A DNA stretch of 64,000 nucleotides from Candidatus Poribacteria bacterium. GTDB lineage: Bacteria; Poribacteria; WGA-4E; WGA-3G. Made by a program: the position numbers and the translations under genes. Below are positions 36,234 through 44,515 of this stretch, in pieces (positions within the stretch are counted from its first letter, which is position 1; every line of letters begins with the position of its first letter). The notes under the pieces are model-generated. The model did not search any database and had not been told where the DNA came from. It was given only the letters and a program-made list of their open reading frames with translations. The stretch spans positions 43,127-107,126 of the forward strand of contig JAAXHL010000109.1 of NCBI GenBank assembly GCA_012270865.1. Reading direction: 5' to 3'.

Positions 36234-37046
36234 TTACTCGGATTTGAATTGGAAACGATACGGGATACGGAGGCGTTGGCTAACGGCAATCTTGCCCTGT
36301 TTCGCTGGCACGAACTCGGATGCTTTAAGTGCCGCAATCGCTGCTTCTTCACACCCCAAGCCACTCACTTCAACGACTTTGACGACTTCAATATTTCTCG
36401 CCATGCCGTCCACACCTATTGTCGCCTCAAGTACAACGACCCCTTGCTTATGGGCAAGACGAGCGGATTCGGGATATATCGGATCGACTTTGCGAGAAAA
36501 CTGAGCATTTTCGGTAGGTTCATTGAAAAGGAGAGAAACCGATGGGAGCTCCGCCGCTTGCACACCCGCAATAATAGGCGGTGTGGATGACCACTCTGGA
36601 CGCGGCATTCGGCTGGGTGTAAAATGGACCGGTTCTGAGGTTTCACTTCTCAATTGAAGTGGTGAATGGGATTGAAGAGTTTGTTTATCTGTTATACCGG
36701 TTCCCGTCAACACTGACTGATGCGTCGTAGAGACAGGGAGCGTATCCGCAACGAACTGCAATTCGTTGTGTGGAACGTTGAGGACTTCCGGTGTCGGCTG
36801 AATATGCGGAGATTGTAGGCGGAGTTTTTCCGGTTGCGTCGGTTCCAGCAGTTCGATTCGACGCGGCATTCTCGCTATTTCTTTCCGGGCTTTAGGCGTT
36901 TGTATCGAGACAAACTCAGCGACGATCGCATCGCCATATTTGTCCGATGTGCCAACAATCGACAGTGATGCTATTCCAACACCTATCAGGTGAAGGCAGA
37001 TAGATAAAAGGACAGATTTGTTCAGAAATTGGATAGCATTGTTCAT
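36234..37046 (-). CDS. TonB-like energy transducer protein
   Basis: A 270-residue protein with one N-terminal membrane segment (SVLLSICLHLIGVGIASLSIV), a long proline- and serine-rich periplasmic spacer, and a C-terminal TonB domain (about 180-270) with KVDPIYPESARLAHKQGVVVLEATIGVDG and AAIAALKASEFVPAKQG. It would connect inner-membrane energy to outer-membrane receptors; no ExbB/ExbD or TonB-dependent receptor gene is in the window. Confidence 0.85.
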   Translation of the reverse strand: MNNAIQFLNKSVLLSICLHLIGVGIASLSIVGTSDKYGDAIVAEFVSIQTPKARKEIARMPRRIELLEPTQPEKLRLQSPHIQPTPEVLNVPHNELQFVADTLPVSTTHQSVLTGTGITDKQTLQSHSPLQLRSETSEPVHFTPSRMPRPEWSSTPPIIAGVQAAELPSVSLLFNEPTENAQFSRKVDPIYPESARLAHKQGVVVLEATIGVDGMARNIEVVKVVEVSGLGCEEAAIAALKASEFVPAKQGKIAVSQRLRIPYRFQFKSE

Positions 37047-37209
37047 AATTTAAACACCTGTCTACGAACCTTACATCGGTAATTGGTCTAAAACCCAGTT
37101 GCAGTGTCCACTTTAAGTCGAAAACGTGTGTTACACTAAATATATTATAGCAAGATTCATGCCAATCTTTCGCGATGTCCACGTATTTTTTATACCGTTA
37201 CGAAAAAAC

Positions 37210-37238
37210 TTGCAATTTCGCAGTATTAATGGTAGAAT
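37210..37238 (+). promoter_or_regulatory. Sigma-70-type promoter for the SelW-like selenoprotein gene
   Basis: TTGCAA at 37210-37215 and TAGAAT at 37233-37238, 17 bases apart. It lies about 55 bases ahead of the ATG at 37293, which has a strong AGGAGG ribosome binding site at 37277-37282. The promoter, ribosome site and terminator make this a free-standing gene. Confidence 0.6.
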
Positions 37239-37292
37239 TTTGTAGTGAATGATCGAATTGACTCATAATTTGAATCAGGAGGATAACAACCC

Positions 37293-37523
37293 ATGGAAGT
37301 GAGAATTGAATATTGCACCTCTTGAAACTACGAACCACGGGCAGCCAGTTTGGCAGATGCCTTAAAAAAGAAGTATGGTGCAGAAGTTGCGAAAGTTGAT
37401 CTGATTCCAGGCAGTGGCGGGGCTTTTGAAGTCTCGTTAAACGGTACACTGCTCTACTCGAAGTTAGAAACTCGGCAGTTTCCAACGACAGAGCAGATCA
37501 CAACTGCAATAGAGGCAGTGTAG
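37293..37523 (+). CDS. SelW/Rdx-family selenoprotein (TGA-encoded selenocysteine)
   Basis: The frame begins ATG at 37293, reads MEVRIEYCTS, meets TGA at 37323-37325, and continues in the same frame to TAG at 37521-37523. Reading the TGA as selenocysteine gives a 76-residue protein with C8-T-S-U11, the CxxU redox motif of the SelW/SelT/SelH (Rdx) thioredoxin-like family, followed by NYEPRAASLADALKKKYGAE and GGAFEVSLNGTLLYSKLETRQFP, which match this family well. A hairpin lies at the right place for a bacterial SECIS. Promoter, AGGAGG site and a strong terminator frame the gene. The likely role is thiol or selenol redox chemistry. The selenocysteine machinery must be elsewhere in the genome. 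Confidence 0.9.
37340..37361 (+). promoter_or_regulatory. Putative bacterial SECIS hairpin of the SelW-like gene
   Basis: GGCA (37340-37343) and GCCA (37344-37347) pair with TGGC (37351-37354) and TGCC (37358-37361), with a GTT loop and an AGA bulge on the 3' side. The loop begins 22 bases after the TGA, carries G and U as expected for bacterial SECIS loops, and lies at nearly the same distance as in the second selenoprotein gene of the window. Confidence 0.65.
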
Positions 37524-37543
37524 TTTGGAAAACTTTTGAGATA

Positions 37544-37581
37544 GCGGAGACTGTTATTTATCGTCTCCGCTTTTCTCTTTT
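37544..37581 (+). terminator. Rho-independent terminator after the SelW-like gene
   Basis: GCGGAGAC (37544-37551) and GTCTCCGC (37563-37570) form a perfect eight-pair stem with an 11-base loop, followed by TTTTCTCTTTT. It ends the selenoprotein transcript 20 bases after its stop and lies just ahead of the convergent lpxI gene. Confidence 0.88.
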
Positions 37582-37601
37582 AACATGAAAATATAGAAAA
37601 A

Positions 37602-38405
37602 TTACTCGACGGCGACGACAGCAATCTTCCATCGGTCCGCCTGTGGGATAAGTATTTCGGGTTCCATAACAAAAGTACGCCGCGCCTCAACTGCTAACAC
37701 ATCCGCTTTAACTTGGTGCAACGTCAATAGCGTTTGTTGTCCTACTGTCGGCACATCAACCCGAAAGTCGTGATTCGCAGCGGCAGCTTTCGCGACCACC
37801 GCTCCCTTCCTTCCAAGGTTACCCCCTCTCTTAATAGTCGCATCTGTCCCCTCAATCGCTTCAATCGCGAGGACAATCTGATTCTTGACAACCACAGTCT
37901 GTCCGATCTCCATATCCGCGATTTGGCGCGCAGTGGTGATGCCGAGTTCAATGTCTTTCCATTGACTTTCAGTGGGTTGTCGCTTTGTTAAGACACCGGG
38001 ATCGGGAAGCAGGTTTTGGAGGTAGCGATCTTGCGGGAGAATGGTCAGTCCGGTGGATTCGAGGTAGTCGAGGGCTGCACTGACAATCGCGGTAGGTTTT
38101 TCACGTCGGTTTTGAACTAAAATTTTAATGGTGGTCGTATCAATTTGGAAGGGGCGGAGTAGGATATTTTTTTCGACCTTACCGATAATTACAACTTCTT
38201 GGACACCAGAACCGAGGAGTGTCTGAGCAATCTTTTGAATCTGTCCAACGCCATACGTATGCACTTCGTGTGCGATGCCAGCAAAACGTTCCGCGTCAGA
38301 CTTTGTAATCTGGATGATAACGGGTTCCCGATTGTAGGCAATAGCGGCACGTGCCAACAACACAGGCAGCTCACCTGCCCCAGCAATAATACCTAATTTT
38401 TCCAT
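37602..38405 (-). CDS. lpxI: UDP-2,3-diacylglucosamine diphosphatase LpxI
   Basis: A 267-residue protein that begins MEKLGIIAGAGELPVLLA and includes GGNLGRKGAVVAKAAAANHDFRVDVPTVG, the conserved C-terminal block with the catalytic aspartate of the LpxI (DUF1009) family. It hydrolyses UDP-diacylglucosamine to lipid X in lipid A synthesis. It replaces LpxH in many bacteria. It follows lpxA and lpxC-fabZ on the same strand, and a copy of the recurrent leader directly precedes its start. Confidence 0.93.
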   Translation of the reverse strand: MEKLGIIAGAGELPVLLARAAIAYNREPVIIQITKSDAERFAGIAHEVHTYGVGQIQKIAQTLLGSGVQEVVIIGKVEKNILLRPFQIDTTTIKILVQNRREKPTAIVSAALDYLESTGLTILPQDRYLQNLLPDPGVLTKRQPTESQWKDIELGITTARQIADMEIGQTVVVKNQIVLAIEAIEGTDATIKRGGNLGRKGAVVAKAAAANHDFRVDVPTVGQQTLLTLHQVKADVLAVEARRTFVMEPEILIPQADRWKIAVVAVE

Positions 38406-38494
38406 GTTTTTATATTACCTTGCGGTTCGTTTAGGTAGATTTTACATAAGACGTGCCTTTCCGTAAAGTTGAAGAAACACCCCAACAAAAACCC
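38406..38494 (-). promoter_or_regulatory. Recurrent leader module before lpxI
   Basis: Read in gene direction it has GTTTTTGTTGGGGTGTTTC, then TTTACGGAAAGGCACGT, then GAACCGCAAGG and an A/T-rich run before the ATG. The first block is shared with the leaders at 22045 and 47001 and the second with that at 5391, which links all copies to one element. Confidence 0.65.
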
Positions 38495-38541
38495 CTCCGT
38501 TTTTCATTACGGGCTTAAGTTGTGGAGCAGAAACCCAATAC

Positions 38542-39366
38542 TTAACCATTCAGGATGCGGTTGGGTTGGCTAAATCCGATACCACGTTTAGAGGTCTCAA
38601 TAAATTCAAGCAGATATTCAACTTCTGGAGTCGCCTCAAGTTCTTCTTTGACTCTGGCGACCGCGTGTTTGAGTGGTAGACCGGAACGGAACAAAATGCG
38701 GAATGCTTTTTTCAAGGCTGCCAGCGTTTCAGGTGTCAACTGGGACAGCGGATTAATCCGAGATGTTCGGATGCCGATACGATTAAGGTCTCGAACCCGC
38801 GCCGGTTGACCTGCCGACAACGCGAACGGCGGGATGTCTTGGACGATTTTTGAGAAACCACCAGCCATCGCCATTTTGCCGACTCGCACATATTGATGCA
38901 GCGCAGCATGCGCGCCCAATCGGACATCATCCTCAATCACAACATGTCCCGCAAGCGATACAAAGTTCGCCATGATCGTTCTATTACCGACAATGCTATC
39001 ATGGGCAATATTGACCCAATTCATCAACAAGTTGTTGTCCCCTACGATGGTCGAACCTTCTTCAAATGTTGATCTTGATATAGAAACATACTCTCGTAAA
39101 ATATTGCGATTGCCGATTTTAACATAACTCCGCCAACCGCCGTACTTCAAGTCTTTAGATTCGTTACCAATCGTTGCACCGAAGAAAATCTTGCATTCTT
39201 CACCGATGATTGTCCATTTCTCGATTTGAACATGCGGACCTATCACAGTGCCTCGACCGATATGAACATCTTCGGCGATAAGGCTATAAGGCCCGACCTT
39301 GACATCCTCTGCCAGCGTCGCTTTTGGAGAGATGATAGCCGTCGGATGAATGTTCGTTTCTAACAT
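38542..39366 (-). CDS. lpxA: UDP-N-acetylglucosamine acyltransferase LpxA
   Basis: A 274-residue left-handed beta-helix protein with hexapeptide repeats (IHPTAIISPKATLAEDVKVG onward), the catalytic histidine region MNWVNIAHDSIVG, and the C-terminal helical part with LSQLTPETLAALKKAFRIL. It transfers the 3-hydroxyacyl chain to UDP-GlcNAc, the first step of lipid A synthesis. Upstream is the lpxC-fabZ fusion, which supplies the next enzyme and the acyl-chain dehydratase. Confidence 0.95.
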   Translation of the reverse strand: MLETNIHPTAIISPKATLAEDVKVGPYSLIAEDVHIGRGTVIGPHVQIEKWTIIGEECKIFFGATIGNESKDLKYGGWRSYVKIGNRNILREYVSISRSTFEEGSTIVGDNNLLMNWVNIAHDSIVGNRTIMANFVSLAGHVVIEDDVRLGAHAALHQYVRVGKMAMAGGFSKIVQDIPPFALSAGQPARVRDLNRIGIRTSRINPLSQLTPETLAALKKAFRILFRSGLPLKHAVARVKEELEATPEVEYLLEFIETSKRGIGFSQPNRILNG

Positions 39367-39498
39367 AGATGCCCCTCTCTAATGGCTACCAGTAGTCGGT
39401 TAAAACGCCGTTTGTAAACATGGCGTACACCCCGTGAGCGTAGATTGTTACAGGAGATCTCTTGACCGAGAGCCGATTGCTGACTGCTGATAGCCAAT

Positions 39499-40785
39499 TC
39501 AGACAGATGCCAATACGATTGACAGTTCCGCTTCTGTAGCGAGTTCGTCTCCAACATAGACACGGCCTTCAATACGTGCAAGTCTACTCCGCAGTTGTGC
39601 AACCTCAATTTCCAAGCGCAGCTGATCCCCAGGGACGACAGCGCGTCGGAAAGTCGCTTTGCTTATCGAACGAAAATAACCCAGTTCTCCCTCTTTACCA
39701 ATATCCCGAAGCACGAGCCACGCAGCGAGTTGCGCTAACGCTTCGATCTGTAGCACACCCGGCATGACTGGACGCGTCGGAAAATGTCCTTCAAAAATAG
39801 GCTCGTTGTAGGTCACATTCTTGATACCAACTGCCCGCTTCTTACTCTCATACTCAATAACTCTATCGACCATGCACATCGGATGTCGGTGCGGTAACAC
39901 TTCATAGATGTCCATGACTTCAATAGGTTCTTGGACAAGTGTGCGTTCGAGATGTCCCGCTTCAGCGAGTGCTTGCACAAACTCGGCGTGGAACGTATGT
40001 CCCGTCCGCATTGCGATAACATGTGCTTTCGGTAGATGCCCAGCCAGATACAGGTCACCAATCAGGTCCAAGATTTTATGTCGGACAAACTCATCGTCAA
40101 ACCGGAGCGGCGTACTCGGTTCACCCGCCGCATCAATAACAAGAACATTATCGTAACTCGCGCCTTTTCCGATACCGAGAGCCTTGAGTGCTTCGATCTC
40201 ATTCTCGAAACAGAAACTCCGCGCGGGTGCGATGTCGCTCGCATACGATTCCGGCGTTATTTTGAATGTCGCTATTTGCGGTGTCGTTTGCGGATGCGCG
40301 TAAACGAACGTCACCTCTAAAGCATCAGCAGGTAATAAAACAAGTTGTCTGTCTCCTGATGAGAGTGAAAACGGTTCGGTTAACGCAATTACGTGTCGCG
40401 GAGCCTCTTGCGAGACAAGACCTGCCGTTTGAATATTTTTGATATAGGGTAGCGCACTCCCATCGAGTCCAGGGGGTTCTGGTGCATCTAATTCCACGAT
40501 AGCATTATCGACACCGAGTCCGCCCAAAGCGGAAAGGATATGTTCAACGCTACTAACCGTCGTGTCGCCGCTACGTAAGCTCGTACATCGTGGTAAAATG
40601 TCCGCCCAGTTCTCTTGAGAGACTTTCACTTCGGGGCTGCCATCTATATCTACACGCCGAAAGACGATACCCGAATCTTCAGGGGCTGGTTTCAAGGTCA
40701 ATGTTACGGGTTGTCCCAACATTAACCCGGTTCCAGTCATTGTTATCTCGTTTTGAATTGTTTGCTGTGAATCTGCCTTTTCCAT
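39499..40785 (-). CDS. lpxC-fabZ: Bifunctional LpxC deacetylase - FabZ dehydratase
   Basis: A 428-residue fusion. Residues 1 to about 280 are LpxC, UDP-3-O-acyl-GlcNAc deacetylase, with SSVEHILSALGGLGVDN (zinc ligand), LDGSALPYI, the RSFCF segment and KILDLIGDLYLAG with the second metal region near GHTFHAEF. Residues about 285-428 are FabZ, 3-hydroxyacyl-ACP dehydratase, with LPHRHPMCMVDRV (catalytic His) and FEGHFPTRPVMPGVLQIEALAQ (catalytic Glu). The fusion is known in several phyla, including Bacteroidetes. It links lipid A and fatty acid synthesis in one protein. Confidence 0.95.
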   Translation of the reverse strand: MEKADSQQTIQNEITMTGTGLMLGQPVTLTLKPAPEDSGIVFRRVDIDGSPEVKVSQENWADILPRCTSLRSGDTTVSSVEHILSALGGLGVDNAIVELDAPEPPGLDGSALPYIKNIQTAGLVSQEAPRHVIALTEPFSLSSGDRQLVLLPADALEVTFVYAHPQTTPQIATFKITPESYASDIAPARSFCFENEIEALKALGIGKGASYDNVLVIDAAGEPSTPLRFDDEFVRHKILDLIGDLYLAGHLPKAHVIAMRTGHTFHAEFVQALAEAGHLERTLVQEPIEVMDIYEVLPHRHPMCMVDRVIEYESKKRAVGIKNVTYNEPIFEGHFPTRPVMPGVLQIEALAQLAAWLVLRDIGKEGELGYFRSISKATFRRAVVPGDQLRLEIEVAQLRSRLARIEGRVYVGDELATEAELSIVLASV

Positions 40786-40793
40786 TCGTTTTT

Positions 40794-40966
40794 TTAAATT
40801 TTCCTTGCGGTTAATCAGAGTGGGTTTGCTGTTTCAATGCCCTCTCTCAGACCTCTTCCACTACGTTTCAGAGGCGTTCTTAAATTTTCCTTGCGGTTAA
40901 TCAGAGTGGGTTTGCTGTTTCAATGTCCCTCTCTTAAACCTCTTCCACTACGTTTCAGAGGCGTTT
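40794..40966 (-). repeat. Tandem duplication of the leader module before lpxC-fabZ
   Basis: 40794-40879 and 40880-40966 are two near-identical units of about 86 bp. Each contains, in gene direction, CTCTGAAACGTAGTGGAAGAGG and, at its end, TTAACCGCAAGGAAAATTTAA. The proximal copy ends a few bases before the lpxC-fabZ ATG at 40785. The distal copy has no gene start after it. The units differ by only a few bases. Confidence 0.85.
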
Positions 40967-40998
40967 TCCTATTAATTTCCGACGCTAAAAACCGATTA

Positions 40999-42018
40999 CT
41001 ATTTTGAGGCACGCCGGATCTTTCGTATCATCCTATTATGTTCTGAAAGCGTCTTTGAAAAATGGTGTTTTCCCTCACCTATCGCCACGAAATAAAAATA
41101 GTCCGTTTTTTCGGGACGCAGTGCCGCTATGATCGAACCAATGCCAGGATTGGCAATAGGACCGGGCGGTAGTCCCCGATGTGCGTATGTATTATAAGGC
41201 GAGTCAACCTTCAAGTCCGCTCTTGTTAAAAGTCGTTTCGGATTCCCTAAAGCATATAGTACGGTCGGATCTGCCTGAAGCCTCCATTTCTTCTTAAGCC
41301 GATTATGGAAAACGCCCGCAATCCGAGGACGTTCCGATTTAACTTGTGCCTCTTTCTCAATCACGGACGCAAGCGTTACGACTTCGTGCTGCGTCAACCC
41401 TAAATTTTGCGCATCCTCGTCAAACTTTTCAGTCCAACGCTGTTTAAATTCTTCGAGCATCATCTCAACTGCCTGCTCAGCCGTTGTCCCTTTCGCGAAC
41501 TTGTACGTATTTGGAAACAGGTATCCCTCTACAGATTTATCTTGAAGTCCAAACTGTTCCAACAGACACTCCGATTCGGCGGCTTCCCGAAACGCCGCAG
41601 CTGCACCATACCCTGTCGTTTCCCAAAGTTCAGCGATAGCGGATACTGTTAAACCCTCTGGAACTGTCCAACAAACTAAGTTAACCTGTCCTTTTTCAAA
41701 TTCATCAACGATGTGCCACAACGCCATGTTCCGTTGCAATGTATAAGTACCTGCCCGCAAGCGTTTACCGGTCCCTCTGTGTTTAACAATCAAACGGAAA
41801 GCATACTCGCTCCGAATCAAGTTTTGTTCAACGAGTCGTTTCGCGATCGTCTGGGAGCTGCTTCCAACTGGTACCTCAAAATTGACGATCTCTTCCGAAG
41901 ATGTCGGCGGTAATATTAGAAACACGGCAACCGATAAGGCGATGAGACAGAGTACGCCAATACCACAGAATGCCAATACGGTTATTTTAATGATTCTTTT
42001 TTTTACTGTTGACCTCAT
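40999..42018 (-). CDS. mltG: Endolytic murein transglycosylase MltG
   Basis: A 339-residue protein with one N-terminal membrane segment, a LysM-like region (FEVPVGSSSQTIAKRLVEQNLI) and the YceG catalytic domain: TLASVIEKEAQVKSERPRIAGVF with the catalytic glutamate, and SPYNTYAHRGLPPGPIANPG. It cuts nascent glycan strands and so limits peptidoglycan strand length. The next upstream gene on the same strand is ruvX, a frequent neighbour in bacteria. Confidence 0.95.
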   Translation of the reverse strand: MRSTVKKRIIKITVLAFCGIGVLCLIALSVAVFLILPPTSSEEIVNFEVPVGSSSQTIAKRLVEQNLIRSEYAFRLIVKHRGTGKRLRAGTYTLQRNMALWHIVDEFEKGQVNLVCWTVPEGLTVSAIAELWETTGYGAAAAFREAAESECLLEQFGLQDKSVEGYLFPNTYKFAKGTTAEQAVEMMLEEFKQRWTEKFDEDAQNLGLTQHEVVTLASVIEKEAQVKSERPRIAGVFHNRLKKKWRLQADPTVLYALGNPKRLLTRADLKVDSPYNTYAHRGLPPGPIANPGIGSIIAALRPEKTDYFYFVAIGEGKHHFSKTLSEHNRMIRKIRRASK

Positions 42019-42085
42019 ACGCTTTAACTGTGGTTATTGATAGAACGCCAATCGTACCATTTCACAGGCTAACGCAAATCCTGCA

Positions 42086-42529
42086 CTATTTTTCGGTAGA
42101 CCCTTTTGATTGCGTCCCTTGATTCTGGTTCAAATAGTCAGTGAGAATAATAACCGCTGCGACCTCATCAATAAGGTCTTTCTGTTCTTCTGTATCCTTG
42201 TTAAGATCCCTTAAAATGTCCTCAGCCTCAGCAGTTGTAAAGCGTTCGTCCTGAAATTCGATCGGGACATCAATGACCTGTCCCAAACGTTTTGCGAATT
42301 TCTGAACCTTTTCCGCTTGTGGACCGATGGAGCCGTCGAGTGAAATAGGTAACCCGATAACGACACGTCCTACCTGATGGATAGAGACGAGGTCTGAGAT
42401 AGCGATCAGGTCAACCTTCCTATTTTTTCGCGTGAGCGTACACAGCGGATGTGCTGCGACACCGAGTTCATCGCTGAGTGCGACCCCGATTCTTATATCG
42501 CCGATATCCAATCCGAGTAAAACTTCCAT
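42086..42529 (-). CDS. ruvX: RuvX/YqgF family Holliday junction resolvase-like RNase
   Basis: A 147-residue protein starting MEVLLGLDIGDIRIGVALSDELG, the RNase H-like fold with its first catalytic aspartate, followed by VIGLPISLDGSIGPQAEKVQKF, DERFTTAEAE and a final D-E-VAA-ILTDYL segment. Family members act on 16S rRNA 5' ends or Holliday junctions. I chose the ATG at 42529; the frame is open further upstream into the AarF gene but that part does not belong to the family. Confidence 0.92.
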   Translation of the reverse strand: MEVLLGLDIGDIRIGVALSDELGVAAHPLCTLTRKNRKVDLIAISDLVSIHQVGRVVIGLPISLDGSIGPQAEKVQKFAKRLGQVIDVPIEFQDERFTTAEAEDILRDLNKDTEEQKDLIDEVAAVIILTDYLNQNQGTQSKGSTEK

Positions 42530-42567
42530 AACGCTCCCTTTTTTCGTCGCGACTGCCGAACCTTGAA

Positions 42568-44349
42568 TCAGAAACGTCCAGAACGCAAGATAGAGATAAC
42601 CAATCCGAATCCGAAGAACGTCGCAGTCAGGTATCCCATAATGCCGAGAAAAAACTTCCATTCCCAGAGTTCTACACCTTGTAGAATGATAGACGACCCG
42701 ACAATCAGCGAGGCAATGATAAGACTAAACGCGATCCGATTGATAACCCGATCAAACGCTTTAATTACCGCATCAAGCCGCAGATGCTCTAACTCGAATT
42801 TGAGGGAGCCGCGCTGTAATTTTTGCAAGATGCGATGCAATTGGAGCGGCATATCGCGTGCGAGTTCCGTGAAATCCTCTACAGAATCCGCAAATTGTCG
42901 TTCCCAACGTTTGGCACCAAAATTTTCGACGAGAAATTGTGCGATGTACGGTTGACTGAATCTCAAAATATCGAAATCAGGGTTAAGTTTCATCACAACC
43001 GATTCGACTGTTGCTACCGTTTTGCCGAGCATTAGAAATGCTGGCGGCGTATGGATTTGATGACGGAGTGCTGCGTTGAAGACCTCGTGGATCAATTCCC
43101 CGAGACGAAGTCGATTCGGCGGCATATTGAAGTAACGTTCTAAAAAGTCGTTCATCTCCAATTTTAACGCCGCAATGTCCGTATCATCACCAAGAATTCC
43201 CATGCGTATGTAACTTCTGACGACGGCATCCACATCTTTGGTTAAAACAGCACTGAGCCAATGACAGATGTGCCGTAGCATATCATCACTGATCCTACCG
43301 ACCATCCCGAAGTCAACCAAACCGATTCTACCATCCGCTAAAACGAAGACATTCCCTGGATGCGGATCGGCGTGAAAGAACCCATCACTTAGCACCTGCG
43401 TATAAAACATCTCTACAATAGTTTTAGCAAGTTCCGCACGGTCAAAACCCATCGCGTCTAATTCGGCAACTGCGTTAATTGGAATACCGTCAATCCGTTC
43501 CAATGTCAGCACGCGACGTGTCGTGAATTCCCAGTGAACCTTCGGAATCTTTACTTTCGTAGAAGTCGCGAATTTCTGATAAAAAGCATCGGTATTCGCC
43601 GCTTCGATTGTAAAGTCAACCTCTTTTCGGACTGAACGTGAAAATTCACGAACAAGTTCAGTCGGTCTGAAGAGTAGCATCTCAGGTTCAGCATTTTCGA
43701 GCTGCTCCGCCAACGCCATTAAGAGGTTAAGGTCCGTCTGAATAAGGGTTGCGACGCGCGGGCGCTGGACTTTAACGATGACCGGTTCACCTGTCTTTAG
43801 CGTTGCCGCGTGCACCTGTGCGATTGAAGCCGCTGCAAACGGCTGTTGTTCATAAGTCGGGAAAACCTCCTCAAGCGGTAGGTTGAATTCTTTCTCAACG
43901 ATCTCTCGAACCTCCGAAAAATCGAAGGGTTGCGCGTGTCGCTGTAGTTTCTGAAACTCGGTAATCCATGTTAACGCCTCTTCTTGTCCTACGAGTTCAG
44001 ACAGGATGTCCACGCGTGTGCTAAGAACTTGTCCCAACTTAACGAACGTTGGTCCCAACTCTTCAAATGCGAGCCGCAACCGTGCGGGAACAGATAACTG
44101 CGTCCCTAACCCGTTCGCGTCTGAGCCTTTTTTCGTCCTTCCGAAACGCCACCACTTCCGTTGCTTAGCGGAGGGAGCACCCGTTTTCACCTTTCCAGCA
44201 AATAGCCTTTTGAAGCCGAAGCGTGGGATCCAACCCCTTTCAAAAATTTGAGAGATAATATGTCCAAAACCGTGTCTCGCAAAGACACTAATAATTTCGG
44301 GCAAACGTTTCGCGCTTTTGAGTTTACGGTTCAGATTCAGGAGGCGCAT
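42568..44349 (-). CDS. AarF/ABC1/UbiB family kinase-like protein
   Basis: A 593-residue protein with the atypical-kinase hallmarks of UbiB: the N-terminal KLGQVLSTR (KxGQ), the alanine-rich loop FAAASIAQVHAA, the invariant lysine in EPVIVKVQRP, HADPHPGNVF and LVDFGMVG. Two membrane segments lie at the C terminus (IAFSLIIASLIVGSSIILQG and FFLGIMGYLTATFFGFGL). UbiB proteins are ATPases needed for quinone synthesis or lipid transport. It is the first gene of the minus-strand run that leads to ruvX and mltG. Confidence 0.93.
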   Translation of the reverse strand: MRLLNLNRKLKSAKRLPEIISVFARHGFGHIISQIFERGWIPRFGFKRLFAGKVKTGAPSAKQRKWWRFGRTKKGSDANGLGTQLSVPARLRLAFEELGPTFVKLGQVLSTRVDILSELVGQEEALTWITEFQKLQRHAQPFDFSEVREIVEKEFNLPLEEVFPTYEQQPFAAASIAQVHAATLKTGEPVIVKVQRPRVATLIQTDLNLLMALAEQLENAEPEMLLFRPTELVREFSRSVRKEVDFTIEAANTDAFYQKFATSTKVKIPKVHWEFTTRRVLTLERIDGIPINAVAELDAMGFDRAELAKTIVEMFYTQVLSDGFFHADPHPGNVFVLADGRIGLVDFGMVGRISDDMLRHICHWLSAVLTKDVDAVVRSYIRMGILGDDTDIAALKLEMNDFLERYFNMPPNRLRLGELIHEVFNAALRHQIHTPPAFLMLGKTVATVESVVMKLNPDFDILRFSQPYIAQFLVENFGAKRWERQFADSVEDFTELARDMPLQLHRILQKLQRGSLKFELEHLRLDAVIKAFDRVINRIAFSLIIASLIVGSSIILQGVELWEWKFFLGIMGYLTATFFGFGLVISILRSGRF

Positions 44350-44452
44350 CGGTATCTCTCTTTGTCAGTTTTGCGATTCACTTTAAAATTTTACACGAAA
44401 ATTTGTGTGGAGTCAAGGAAAATCTCATGAAGGCAAAATTTCCGATAGATAC

Positions 44453-44482
44453 TTGATAAATAACGCTAACTTGTGCTATAAT
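44453..44482 (+). promoter_or_regulatory. Sigma-70-type promoter for the DNA methyltransferase gene
   Basis: TTGATA at 44453-44458 and a perfect TATAAT at 44477-44482, with an 18-base spacer, about 35 bases ahead of the GTG start at 44516, which has AAGGAAGG in front. It also marks the divergent boundary with the AarF gene. Confidence 0.65.
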
Positions 44483-44515
44483 TTCGCGGAATAAAACAAA
44501 GGAAGGTATCAAACG

